From contig JAPQWV010001421.1 in the NCBI GenBank assembly GCA_027422505.1, positions 1 to 64,000 on the forward strand: a DNA stretch of 64,000 nt, in the 5' to 3' direction. The DNA comes from Craterostigma plantagineum. Its lineage: Eukaryota > Streptophyta > Magnoliopsida > Lamiales > Linderniaceae. Every line of letters starts with the position of its first letter. The first letter of the stretch is position 1. A program made the position numbers and the translations under genes. Below are positions 1 through 10,994 of the stretch, in pieces. Under the pieces are notes generated by a model that saw nothing but the letters and a program-made list of their open reading frames with translations, was not told the DNA's origin and did not search any database.

Positions 1-1293
1 AGTTCACGCATCTAGTATAGTTCGCTGACAATGTAATTTTATGCTCATGGTTGAGACTTAGGAAATTCGTCGGGTCAGTAGCAATTAATCTACGGACGAC
101 AGGTAAGTGGAGACTCCACCTCAACTACAACACATGACTCTATGTGCATGAATTATGTGACTATATGCGTTTACGAAAGGAACGTGAAGTTTATGTGACA
201 TAATTTAATTTCCACTCATGATGACATGACATGCATGTTCATATGATTCATAACATGATCACGTGCATGCTCGCCTAGTGAAAAGTCAGGGCAGGAGAGC
301 GTGCATGAGTCAAGATCGCCTACGAGCGATGAATATTTACTGTATGGGCATTTATTGTCGACTCACTGTCGAGTCACGGCTCTCCCATGTGACATGGCGG
401 CGTTGATGCATCATCGACCATACGAATGTTGGGTTGATGCCCTCTGCGGGAGGTGCGACCTGGAGGATGCGACCCGAGGAGATAAGCAACGCCGAGGGAA
501 CCTCGGGCGTTGGCAACCTCGTGGTAGGCTACCAGCGTGGAGTGTCCACGTGACAGGCCGCATTTGGGATTGAAAAGTGCCCTGGGGAATAAAGGCAATT
601 TGCGTGCACGGGTTAGCCTCTCAATGTGGAAAGCATTGGGATAGAAAAGGCATCGATGGCCTCTCAATGTGGACCACATTGGGATTGAAAAGGCGCCAAA
701 AGAAGAAAGGCAAATTGCGAACTAGAGTTGCTTCTCAATTCGTGTATTGTCACCTATATGTACATCCCGAGTGGATTAAGAGCTCGAGTATGGGGCATAG
801 TTAGATCGAAAAGCCGAGGGCCCAATATGAAATGAGAGAACAAGAGGAAAAGAGAAGTCTGGAAAGCATCGACGCAGAGGTCTTTGCGAATTACGACACG
901 TGCATTTCTGTATAATTTCCTGCTTACTGAGCCTATCGCTCGCCCTCACGTTATGTGTTGTAGGTGCATGCAACCATGGTACGTGATCGCTTAGATGGTA
1001 AGGCGACCTTTTGAAGCTTCCAGCGACTTTTAGGGTGGAAGTGTGTGCATAGATGACGACCTGTGTGGCCGGGCGCATAGGTTCCTTTTACTGTGCAGTT
1101 TGTACACTTTCGGTGTAATAAGGTTTTGTATGTAAATAGAAATTGGAAGCATTCTTTTGTCATATAAAGAAACGATGTTCCAATACATAAATGGAAAAAT
1201 TTCATACGCACTTTCATATGTCTTCCAAATTACAACACCGCGGTCATGTAAGTCAACGTTAGACGAGGTAGCGAGAGCTAGGGTCGTTATACA
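1..1293 (+). repeat. Tekay-type gypsy LTR, 3' part, degenerate (enters from left edge)
   Basis: The stretch aligns by eye, with many mismatches, to the 3' half of the Gypsy-B LTR (about 31840-32993). Shared landmarks are the 'ctacggacg.caggtaagt' segment near 90, the hairpins at 315-330 and near 360-375, the 'atgacgacctgtg' block near 1052 and the terminal 'gtcgttataca' at 1281-1293. No primer-binding site follows the LTR end, so this is a 3' LTR or solo LTR. Small open frames here are fortuitous. Confidence 0.8.
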
Positions 1294-1297
1294 GCCT

Positions 1298-2326
1298 GCT
1301 CCTTCTCATATTAACATTATGTCAGTTGTCGTTTTTAGGCCTGACTCTCTGGGTTCATCTCAATCGGCTCCGAGAGGAATCCAAGAGTTCGGTATTCACC
1401 TAGCCAGCCTCGTGGTACCGAACCGATCCCGAGTTGAGTACCAATATTATATTCTTAACGAATCGACCATAGATTATGGTCCTAAGTATAAACCCTTTAT
1501 GTTTTCCCGGTCGAGTGAAATTCACGCGTAATTGAACTTACAGAACTTGACTATGATGTTCGTGTCAGTCAGTTCTGAGCTCTGACCAATGACTTAGGTA
1601 GATTCTCGCACATCGAAACTCCATAGGGCGTTAACCTCGAATCTAATCGAAGCCATAAATCCCGCTCAACGGTATAACCGGCAATCACGTCAAAAAGTCA
1701 AGACCGCAGTTTGTTGCAGACCCATGCACCTGGAAATTATGGCCTAGCAAACTAGTGACCTATTAAGACCTTAAGACCAACTCTGAATTAACTCTTTCGG
1801 TCTAAGGTTCACGTAGACTACTACAGCCAATCGATCGATCAATGACTTTCCCAGCGTCTGATCGTTTGATTACGAGCCAGTGTCCAAATACAGACATTTC
1901 CCTAATTCTTCTTTTATCAATGTCATGAGTTCCCCACTTCCCAAGTGAACGGTTGGCACAATCGTATTGTACCCACAGACAATCAAGTCATACTTGTCTA
2001 TCCAGTTACCCTACTAGAGACTAAGAGTTGTGGACTTAATTTAATATTACAGTATTTCAGATTACTGGTGCCCCCTCTCTGTATCTACAGAATCATTAAC
2101 TGAACTGTAAATATTGGGTTTTATTAATTCATAACTCGATTGCAAGGTTAATTTATTTGGACGAAGTAATAATATGCCTTTTGTATTATTATCAAAACTA
2201 AAATCGACAAAAATAAAGTAATTCCATTATCAAATAATCTAATTACAGAACTTAAACACTACAAAATTACACTAATGCCCTCGTACATCTAATCCCTGTA
2301 CGGCATCTAGGGCATAAACCTCAACA
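1298..2326 (-). repeat. Copia-type LTR remnant 1 (antisense)
   Basis: Diverged relative of the copia LTRs at 9382-10994 and 62578-64000, in the minus orientation. Shared segments include 'gactctctgggttc...ggaatccaagagt.cggta' (1342-1405) and 'tttcggtctaaggttcacgtagactacta' (1795-1823). The minus-strand 5' end is a TGTTGAGG... terminus at 2319-2326. Coding sequence is absent. The match is by eye and patchy. Confidence 0.65.
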
Positions 2327-3190
2327 AGCCATGATTATGTCAAACTCAGTAACCCGACACTATGATTAATTCGTGATGACGAAATCACTAAACTGCACTA
2401 CACGTCCAACGTGAGTTAGTTTTTATTGTTTGCAAAGATTCCGTAATTTCGCGTCCCCTAATATACATAGGACATATACCTCTATTAGTGCAGGGTTGTG
2501 AATCCCCCACGACTGTCAAAGCACAGCAGTTGCACTTCGTTGTCAAGACCACGTGTCATCGCTGACTCATATTCATCCTCGAACAAAGTTGGCCTAGCAA
2601 ACTAGTGACAAGTCAGAACCCCAAAGCCAACCCTGTCGATGACCCTTCGATCTAAGGTCCAAGTATACTACTTTAGTCAATGTATCGATCATTGACACTC
2701 AACGAGTAATTAGCTATGTGATCGTCGCTCACGAGTCATATCCAAATACAAGTTAATCCCCGATTCAACTTATATCAATATTACGACCTCCCACTTTCCA
2801 AGTAAATGGTTGGCACAACCATTAGGAGTAGTCAACAAATAAGTCATGATCGATATTCAGTCACCCTACTGAAGTCTAATACTTATGAATAGATTTATTA
2901 TCCGAGAATAAAAGCTCACTGGTGCCCCTCTCTCATCCCATGAGAGTCGGTGACTAAACTCGCTATATTTGGATTTTATTTATTTACCGTCTTACCGATT
3001 GCCAAGCAAGAACTAATGGTAAGTAAGTAATATGCCTATAAAGGAATAAATTGTAGAATCAAATAAAACATTTATTCCGTAAATAAATATTTGAATACAA
3101 TATTCAAATAATATAATGTGAATAACGCATTTATGTCTATACTCTATTCATTACATCCTCGAATGGCATTTCGATGGTATATTCCCAACA
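2327..3190 (-). repeat. Copia-type LTR remnant 2 (antisense, 3'-truncated)
   Basis: A second copy of the same LTR type lies in tandem with the previous one. It contains the 'gtccaacgtgagttag' and 'gcaaactagtgac' landmarks found in the other copies, and ends at 3179-3190 with the reverse complement of TGTTGGGAATAT, a copia LTR 5' terminus. The segment corresponding to the LTR 3' end is missing. This remnant is the repeat nearest to the UTP18 gene, about 530 bp upstream of its promoter motifs. Confidence 0.65.
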
Positions 3191-3718
3191 AATTCGGATT
3201 TTAAATCGAAATCCAAAAACAGGCCATTAGCGAATCGATCGAGATTTTACAACATACCTTGTACCGACGACACGGCTTAAGTCAAAGAAGCCATGCAATA
3301 TAGGCTTGGAAGATTTTTCATCTGCTCACTTTCTCATTCTTCTATCATAAACAGCTAGTGGAGGATAAAAAAGATAAGAAAAAAGATAAAAGTTGGTAAG
3401 AGATAGGGGGTGTGACTATAATCCACATGTTTTTTGGCAATGTTTATATTTTACAAGGGTAAAATTGTCCATTAGGTAGGTATTGATTAAATCATTAAAA
3501 TGGCTGATGATAAATAAATGGTAGTGAAGAGTTTAGTTGATAGATATTTTGAGGTGGATGAATTTATTTGTAGATTTGGCTTAATACTATTATTAAATTA
3601 TAATTAATTTCGGTAATTTAAAGCTGATTCTAAGAATAATTGAAATTTATAATACTAATAGGTTTTTGTAATTTAATTGGAATTGGACTAGGTAATAATT
3701 ATAATATTTTCAAAATAA
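3191..3718. other. AT-rich upstream region of the UTP18 gene
   Basis: No ORF or repeat was recognised. The sequence is AT-rich and seems unique within the window. It probably holds the distal promoter of the downstream gene. Confidence 0.5.
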
Positions 3719-3756
3719 AGCCCAATAAATATTCAGCCCACTCAACTTAGGGTTTA
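3719..3756 (+). promoter_or_regulatory. Two site II motifs plus telo-box upstream of UTP18
   Basis: AGCCCA (reverse complement TGGGCT, the site II core) occurs at 3719-3724 and 3735-3740, and TTAGGGTTT (telo-box, AAACCCTAA on the other strand) at 3747-3755. This pairing is known from promoters of plant ribosomal-protein and ribosome-biogenesis genes. Its position about 300 bp before the ATG fits the identity of the downstream gene. Confidence 0.7.
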
Positions 3757-3899
3757 TTTTTAATCTTCTTCCTCCACCCGAATCTTCTCAGAAAAATCAA
3801 TGTCGACGCGACCAACAGTCTTGTAGGGCGCGCCGTCACCCCCCTCTGATTCCGTCGCTGAGCATGTGTTCTTCATTTAATTGGAGATTATTTCAAGTG

Positions 3900-4049
3900 G
3901 TAATTGGGTCGATATCAGGTTTTAAGTTCAAACAATATGTTTGCTGTTGAATATTATCTCATGTCTCCATGTTTGGGATTTTGTGTTGATGAAATTCTTG
4001 ATTGTCAACGGATTTTATTATTTGGTCGATCCTTGGAACAGTTTGACAG
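3900..4049 (+). other. Probable 5'-UTR intron of UTP18
   Basis: A donor-like GTAATT begins at 3900 after CAAGTG. An acceptor-like TTTGACAG ends at 4049, 13 bp before the ATG at 4063. The frame is open across the segment only from a non-ATG codon, and the encoded residues do not look like a UTP18 N-terminus. This is inference from splice-site patterns. An alternative acceptor ends at 4041. Confidence 0.45.
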
Positions 4050-4062
4050 CTCGGGGAAGAGG

Positions 4063-5661
4063 ATGAGTTCAATTTCTCATAATCCTAAGGGAAAACAAGC
4101 GAGTCACGAAATCGCCCTAGATAGCGATATGGTTGCGAAAAGTGATCGTAGGAAGAAGAAGAAAAGGGTGCGAGCGGAGAATGACGAGGAAGCGAAGGAA
4201 ATGAAGGAGCTCGAAAACTCTCTGTTTGGTTCCGCTTACAACCCTGTCGAGTTTAACAATGTCAACAAAGGAGAAGACGAAGAAGTCAAGGATGACGATA
4301 CTGCCTTGTTTTTCACCGATAGGTCTGGCAATAATTTGGCACCTATTTACGAAGAAGACATTGATTCCGTGGAAGAGAGCGAGGAAAAGCAAAGAAAACC
4401 CGCATGGGTCGATGAGGAAGACGGGAAAATACTCTTCAACATAGCAAACGTTCCAAGATTAAGGAAGCTGAGGAAGTCAGAGGACGAAACCATAATTTTG
4501 GGCACAGAGTACCACGCGAGGCTGAGAGCTCAGCACATGAAGATGAATCCTGGGACAGATTGGGCTCGACTCGACTTCGAAGCCACTTCTGACACCGAAG
4601 ATTCAGACAAACAGAGCAGCTATGAGGATCCCGAAAATGGAAATCACATCCTTAGGACGAATGAGAACCTTGTCTCAAAGAGCAGCGTCAAACTTCAATC
4701 GGGCAACCTCGAATACTCAAGGCTCGTCGATGTCAACATGAATGATCGTTCTCATGGGGTGGTAAACTCAGTCCAGTTTCATAAGAATTCTCAGCTCCTC
4801 CTCGTTGGTGGCTTGGACAAAACCTTGAGATTCTTTCAGATCGACGGCAAGAAGAATGTGCTGATACAGAACATATTCTTGAGCGATTGCCCCATTCGAA
4901 AGGCCTCTTTCTTGCCCGACGGGTCACAAGTCATTATCTCGGGGCGAAGGAAGTTTGCTTACTGCTGCGACTTAGTCAATACAAGGCTGGATCGGATAGG
5001 ACCGCTGACGGGCAGGGAAGAGAAGAGCTTGGAATCTTTCGAGGTCAGCCCTGATTCTAACATGATCGCTTTCCTAGGAAACGAAGGCTCGATCTTGCTC
5101 GTCTCTTCTAAGACAAAGGACCTAATCGGTACCCTAAAGATGAATGGAACCGTAAGATCAGTTGCCTTCACCAACGATACCCAAAAGATGCTAAGCACTG
5201 GAGGTGATGGAAAGATCTATCACTGGGATTTGAGGACAAGGAAGTGCTTCCACGTAGGGGTTGACGAAGGTTGTACCAATGGCATGTCGATTTGTACCTC
5301 ACCCTTGGGGAATCTTTTTGCTGTTGGGTCTGAGAGTGGGGTAGTTAACATATACGACGGAGATGAGTTCTTGGGCGGTAAGAAGAAGCCACTCAAAGTA
5401 GTTGAGAATCTTACCACAAGCGTCAGCTTCATGAAGTTCAACCACGATGCAAGGATCTTGGCCATAATCTCTTGCATGAAGAAGAACGCTTCGAAGCTGA
5501 TCCATGCTCCTTCGATGACCGTCTTCTCAAACTGGCCGCCGAGGAATTCCATGGAGTATCCGAGGTGCTTGGATTTCAGCCCGCGTGGAGGATTTATGGC
5601 TGTTGGAAATGCTGCTGGGAGGGTTTTGCTGTACAAGTTGCATCACTATCATCAGGCTTAG
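4063..5661 (+). CDS. UTP18: U3 small nucleolar RNA-associated protein 18 homologue (WD40)
   Basis: Uninterrupted 532-codon frame starting at ATG 4063 (MSSISHNPKG). The frame is open further upstream, but the first 53 upstream codons look like UTR/intron. Visible features are a basic run (RRKKKKR, residues about 28-34), acidic segments, a short motif LFFTD at residues 82-86 and a C-terminal WD40 propeller from about residue 225 (for example HGVVNSVQFHKNSQLLLVGG and YHWDLRTRKC). UTP18 proteins belong to the UTP-B module of the small-subunit processome in the nucleolus and act in 18S pre-rRNA processing. In yeast Utp18 an LFxxD-type arch-interacting motif recruits Mtr4 and the exosome, and LFFTD fits that pattern. 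Length is close to that expected for the family. The promoter carries site II and telo-box motifs. It is the only host gene I can support here. Another nucleolar WD40 protein is possible but less likely. Confidence 0.9.
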   Translation: MSSISHNPKGKQASHEIALDSDMVAKSDRRKKKKRVRAENDEEAKEMKELENSLFGSAYNPVEFNNVNKGEDEEVKDDDTALFFTDRSGNNLAPIYEEDIDSVEESEEKQRKPAWVDEEDGKILFNIANVPRLRKLRKSEDETIILGTEYHARLRAQHMKMNPGTDWARLDFEATSDTEDSDKQSSYEDPENGNHILRTNENLVSKSSVKLQSGNLEYSRLVDVNMNDRSHGVVNSVQFHKNSQLLLVGGLDKTLRFFQIDGKKNVLIQNIFLSDCPIRKASFLPDGSQVIISGRRKFAYCCDLVNTRLDRIGPLTGREEKSLESFEVSPDSNMIAFLGNEGSILLVSSKTKDLIGTLKMNGTVRSVAFTNDTQKMLSTGGDGKIYHWDLRTRKCFHVGVDEGCTNGMSICTSPLGNLFAVGSESGVVNIYDGDEFLGGKKKPLKVVENLTTSVSFMKFNHDARILAIISCMKKNASKLIHAPSMTVFSNWPPRNSMEYPRCLDFSPRGGFMAVGNAAGRVLLYKLHHYHQA

Positions 5662-6170
5662 TGGGAAGCTGCTGTATTGTTAAGAGTTCGCGTTTATTCT
5701 GTTGCGGAGATGGTTTGCGTTTGTGCTCGAGTTTTGTGTTCTTTGCTAGTAAGATGCTGCGTTTTCTATTACAAGGCTACCGACGATTAATATCTCATGG
5801 TTGTTTACTCTTACACTTCCTTCAAACTGTTCCTAGAAGCGTGATAAAAGACCAGTCAAATTGTTGGTTTTAATCAAGATTTGAAATGAAATGTGAGAAG
5901 ACGAACATAAGTGTTCCGTTTTTTATTTCAAGCAAAAGTTTACTAATAACTAGCAAATTTACATAAGCTAAAGAGTCCAAATGTCCCCTCCGAATACATT
6001 TGACCATCCGGGAAGAAAACTCTCACGTAGAGAGAAACAAACATAAATAAAAGATAAAAAAAATACACAAATAAAATCGAAAGAAAGCAAGACAAAAGAT
6101 CGTACAAGAGAATTAAAGAACATATTACAGATAGATCTAACATTCCGAAATTTTACATATCAAATCTGAT
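5662..6170. other. 3' flank of UTP18
   Basis: T-rich sequence after the TAG stop, as expected for a plant 3' UTR. Beyond about 5900 it becomes AT-rich with no recognisable feature. Short frames crossing it are shadows of the UTP18 frame or low-complexity. Confidence 0.4.
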
Positions 6171-6179
6171 CTACGACAC

Positions 6180-7790
6180 TCAACACTTTTTCCAACTTCC
6201 TGACACGCTCAAATACTAGCAAGTGTACTAGGTCGTGCAAGTAGTATAAAACGGGCGAAGTCCGAGTATCGATCCACGAAGACAGCTCGATTAATTCTAA
6301 GATAATATTTCTAATTCTAATTTAGACTAACAGAATTTTTATAGTTTTGATGATTCGATAAAAGAGATAAACAACGTAAATAATAAAATAAACGCAAATA
6401 AAACAGATGAGGATAGAACAGCAGACGACGACGTGATTAAGACACATGCTCGACACGAATTATTCCTACGTCCTCATGCAATCTAATCTATCTAATCAAT
6501 ATGAATCATAGTCAAGGTAGAATTTCCTAACATACGTGCTACTCGTTTGTCCCGCAATAGCAACCCTACGTAAATAGAGAACCAATCAACTATATGTCTA
6601 TATGACTGTAGTTCCTATACGTGCATTCGATCTTTATGAAATTCCCCGAGTTTAGACACTTTCGGCGCCTAAAATATCGGAAACCACACATACGAAACCG
6701 AATTCCATCTCTGGTCGGTTTTACGTAGTGGTATTCAATGTTTTGTTCTAATCAGTCTAATCACTTAGTCCGTCTCATAAACCAATCAATAATCATACGC
6801 ATGGAGGCCAATCACACGTACGCATATGAAGCACAAACAAAGAATACATAACTTAACTCATATGATTAAATAGATAATAATTGCATTAATACGTAGTCAT
6901 AATTCGGCCTCACACGGCCTCAATCACAAAAGAAATTAGCCTAGCATATTAATATACGAAAACGACAACGAATCAAAAGAAAACATTGTCGAAAGCGAAA
7001 TATTAAAAGGTAAGAAATTCGCCCTTTTTCGGTGTTCGCGTCGTCTCTTTATTTTCAGTCGTCAGTTCTTCTCCTCGGCCGTCGAAGTCTGCCCTTTTAT
7101 TTCAGCCGTCAATCAGCTCTTAAGCTTTCGCTGTGCAGAGCTCTCTAATTTATTTTCTGTCGTCGGTCTCTCTTTCTTTTTGCAGGGCCCCCAGCTCGTC
7201 TCTCTTATACAGAATAGAAATCGATTACCGACTTAAGCAACTAAGTCTAATCTCTTATAATATTCGAATCTTCAAGTCATATAGTCATATTTGACTTCTT
7301 ATTTCCTTGCAGCTCTCACATATGAATATTCAAACGTGAATAATAAGACTCTTCTCTCTCTTTCCTTGCTTCTATCCGAATCAACTTTGAATGAGAGCAC
7401 TTGGTCAAGTTGGTTTTTGACCTTTTCGTTTTCCTTGCATGTGTATTTCCCTTCTTGGCAAATAAAATATTCTCCATCCTGTGCTCTTCACATCCTATAA
7501 TGCCAAATAATAGGAAAAATCTGGTAAATTGCAAGGCCGCTCCAAATAATGTAGAGAATTGCAAGAAGATCCCCTAAGATTCAAATCGTTTTAAAGTGCC
7601 ATTATTTTCCCTTTGCCGACTCTCGTTTGCTCGGACATCTATCGAAAATAAGTTTAAACATAAATATAGGATATTCGAGGCAATTTTAGGTATATCATGA
7701 TCGAAAGTGCACTTTCACGGGTAAAGAAATAAACGCAAAATCCTAACTTATCACTTCCACTTTTAAATCCTTTCTTCGAGAATGACACTT
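6180..7790. repeat. Candidate non-autonomous retroelement-like repeat
   Basis: Contains a segment (about 6215-6300) with 'ctagcaagtgtac', 'gtataaaacgggcgaagtcc' and 'gagtatcgatccacgaagac'. I recognise this style of sequence from dispersed non-coding plant repeats. No protein-coding domain is visible and no matching pair of termini was found. The right edge near 7735-7790 is a guess. An ordinary intergenic region cannot be excluded. Confidence 0.35.
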
Positions 7791-7859
7791 CCACAAGGGA
7801 CAAAATAGCTCAACAACGGGAGTAATGAGCTCCTACAAGGGGAGCAACCTGCTCCCAAA

Positions 7860-8240
7860 GTCGATATGGTAAGAACATACAACAGACACAATTTGTCAGA
7901 ACAAGCAAACTACGAACAAGCAAATGAAACGTGCTTTCAAGCAAACGAGAACAACGAACCTACTAGACAAACACAATGCAAGCGAAGAAACCCCATAACA
8001 ACATAAACCACACAACAAATACACTAACTGGAACAAAAAATGACTAAAAAGCGAAACAAAGGAATGATTCCACACCAAAACAAAAGCAACACAACCAAAA
8101 AGCACAAGCATAACAAACACCAAACGAGCAACGGCGAAACTAAAATACGAACAAAGAAAGCGCAACAAGAAAAAGGAAAACAAAAATGAATTATATTAAA
8201 AAACGAAAAAACACTGGTGATTCCTCTCCTTGCCATGGGG
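7860..8240. other. A/C-rich low-complexity segment
   Basis: Dominated by CAA/AAC-type words on the plus strand, so T/G-rich on the minus strand. The composition resembles LINE 3' UTRs elsewhere in the window (for example 23520-23710), but no direct alignment or poly-A tail was found. Minus-strand open frames here are composition artefacts. Confidence 0.3.
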
Positions 8241-8399
8241 TCATAGAGGCTTTTTCCGTTCTAGATTTATATTGGAAATTTAAGTGTTTCAGATTCGTTT
8301 TAATCATACATTCACAGAGAAGAAAACAAATTATATTCATGTAAGTTTAAAATTACACAAATTATATTAATCCAAGTATAAAAATTACAGATCACCCAG

Positions 8400-9335
8400 T
8401 CAAAGTCTTCTCACCAATCAACTTTCAGAGATTCGTTTCAATTTCACATGTGAGAGGCACGATTTTTGGAACTGAACCGGTCGATTCTGACGGACCGGTC
8501 AAACATCCTACCCGATTCATATTTAAATTATTAAAATTAGAAAAATACTAATAAAAGGAAAAATATATATAAATCTAAGAAAATTTAGTATTGACTTTAT
8601 GATAACTGTAGCCGAAAAAATGGGAGGCGGGCGGGCCATGCTAGGATTTAGCGGGCCGCTCGTTCTTTTACCGGTGAGGTGGGGCCCCGAATTTGAACGG
8701 GCCAAATGATCCAAGGCCCGTGCTCGCAAAGCCATGGGCCGGGCCTACTCGGCCGAGCCCATCGGCGCTATAATTTTTTAAATTTTTTTAATTTTTATTT
8801 TTAAAAACTTTATTATTTCATTTTTAATATAAATTATTCATTATAATTCTAGAAAAATGAGCGCTTAGAGAGGAGTTGCATAACTGCTCGGAAAGAGCAG
8901 CATAGCGAAAGCGGTGAATACATAAATATGTAAAGTATAGTAGTTTGTGTTCATAAAATTAAATGTTTCTATGTATTATATATAACAAATATTTGAAAAA
9001 TATATATAAAAAATAGAATATAATAATTTTTGTTATTTTTTTGTAACATATTACAAAAATATATAAAAATAGTAAAATCCTACCTGGCCTATTTTGACAG
9101 TCATTTTACAATTAATTATTGATAACTTAAGACATTTTACTTTTATTTTAGACCTCCAATTTATGTAACATATTCGTATTTATTTGATTATTGCTACGTG
9201 AAAATAAATTTTTATAATTTTTTTGGAATCGGCTTTACTCCAATTTTATACCATGCAAACAATAAAGTTTAAACCACTAAAATTTTCGCTTTGTTTCGAA
9301 ACCACCCGGTTTCAAAACCTTGGTGAGAAGATAAT
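8400..9335. repeat. Possible degraded DNA-transposon-like segment
   Basis: Perfect 11-bp inverted repeats, CTTCTCACCAA (8407-8417) and TTGGTGAGAAG (9320-9330), bracket AT-rich DNA. Inside, at 8627-8765, is a run of GGGCC/GGCCC words similar in style to hAT-type termini and to 59575-59691. No transposase and no target-site duplication was found. Confidence 0.3.
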
Positions 9336-9381
9336 TCTTTGATGAGTGACCTTCAGGCAACAATGAAGAAGAGGGCAAAAC

Positions 9382-10994
9382 TGTTAGGCTACCCGGTGTC
9401 TCCCGGAGACGTGGCGTCTCCGGGTACGGCGCAGAACAAAAAATTTTCGGGTTCCCTGAATGCCCTCGTAGCTCGGATCAGAATAGTAACATATAGACAC
9501 GTAGTAGGGCGGATCAAACCCGTAGAGATTTACCAGTTGACACGCGTGGCAGCTCCTCATCCTTTTCTTAAAGACTACGTCGATAGTGGTGGATCGCACT
9601 TGATCGTCACGCCGACCTCGCAGTGTACCATTGAATCAGTTCTCTAAAGATGGCTAGAGAGAACTGAGCCATCGCGTAGGAGAAAGTGTGTGCGTTCGGT
9701 GTGTGTTTTGTGCCTTAGTAATTTCGAAAATCACTCTCTAAATTATGAAATAGGGCCGCCCTATTTATAATGCTTAGGATCGAAATCTTCACCCATTCAA
9801 GGGTTTGAGATTTTCATTTTTACTCCTAAAGATTTTTTAGAGATTTTTGCCATTTGTATCTCTCCACTTGAATTCAAATTCATACTAAGAAACTTACCAT
9901 AATTAGACAACTAAATTAAATACCAAGTCAAATTAAGTATCTTTATATATGGTATTAAAATCAAAATTTAATCCTAGATTAAATTCGAAATTTCCAATTC
10001 AAAATAAATAATATTCCAAATATATTTTATCCATATTTATATTTAATTTTCGAAATTAATTCCCAAGGTTTAATTCGAAAATCAGCTTAGGGTTCCAATT
10101 TTACCCTCAAGCCTTATAAGCACTTGGTCAAGCCCAAGTCTTAAAGTTTGTTTCATACGAAGTCCGACTTCGATCCATTAAACGGCCCGAGGCCCTTAAG
10201 GCGCGCCCCAACGGCCCAAGGCCCGTTAAGGCCCAAAACACTTTCTCTCCTTATTAGTACACGTTGATGATCCTTTTTAAGCACAACTCTCTAGGTTCGA
10301 CTCAATCAGCAAGGGTGGAATCCAAGAGTCCGGTAGTTACCTAGCCAATCCCACAGTATCGGACCGTAACCCGATTCGAGTGCGAATTTTGACCCAGTCT
10401 TTATTACAGAACCTCAATATAGATTATAGTACTACGTAACCTTCAGCTTTGTCCCAATCAAGTGAGAGTCATGGTCTATGTCAAAGTCACTGAACTCGAT
10501 TCTATGATAAACGGAGACGAGGCAAATTAGTAAACTACCCTTCATGTCTAACATGAGTTAGTTCAATCTATTGGCCAAAGATTTTGTAATTTCCCGTCGT
10601 CGTCCACATGGAACACTTGTCTCAATTACTTACGAGACTGTGAATCCGTACTTGACGGTCTGAGCCTGGCAATCACAAATCGTCATCAAGACCGCATCTG
10701 CCCCGCTGACCCATGCAACAACAAATCGGGACGAGGGAACCAGTGACAGTCGAGACTTTGAAGTCAACTACATCAAAGCCCCTTTCGGTCTAAGAGTCAC
10801 GTAGTCTACTATAGTGTTGTCGTCGGCCATTGACACTCCTTGAGTAATAAGCCATATTCGACTGTACGACCCGTGAGCCAGTGTCCAAGAAACGATATTC
10901 TCCTTGATTCGATTCGTACCACAAGTCATGACATCCACTTCCAAGCGAGATATCGGCACACGATAGATCATCGACAAATAAGCCGTGATCGGTT
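9382..10994 (-). repeat. Copia LTR, antisense, missing about 293 bp at its 5' end
   Basis: Reverse complement of the copia LTR at 10995-12714 and 62578-64000. The 3' terminus ...TAACA lies at 9382-9386 (TGTTA on the plus strand), which matches the TGTTA start of the intact LTRs. Comparison gives a full LTR of about 1.9 kb. The truncated 5' end abuts exactly the first base of the plus-strand LTR at 10995. Confidence 0.85.

Noticed and set aside
3904..4062. N-terminal extension of UTP18 from 3904
   Set aside because: The frame opens with TTG, not ATG; splice-like signals bracket the segment, and the residues do not resemble UTP18.
7896..8236. Antisense hydrophobic small proteins
   Set aside because: Phe/Leu/Val-rich frames from A/C-rich low-complexity DNA; no start context or conserved domain.
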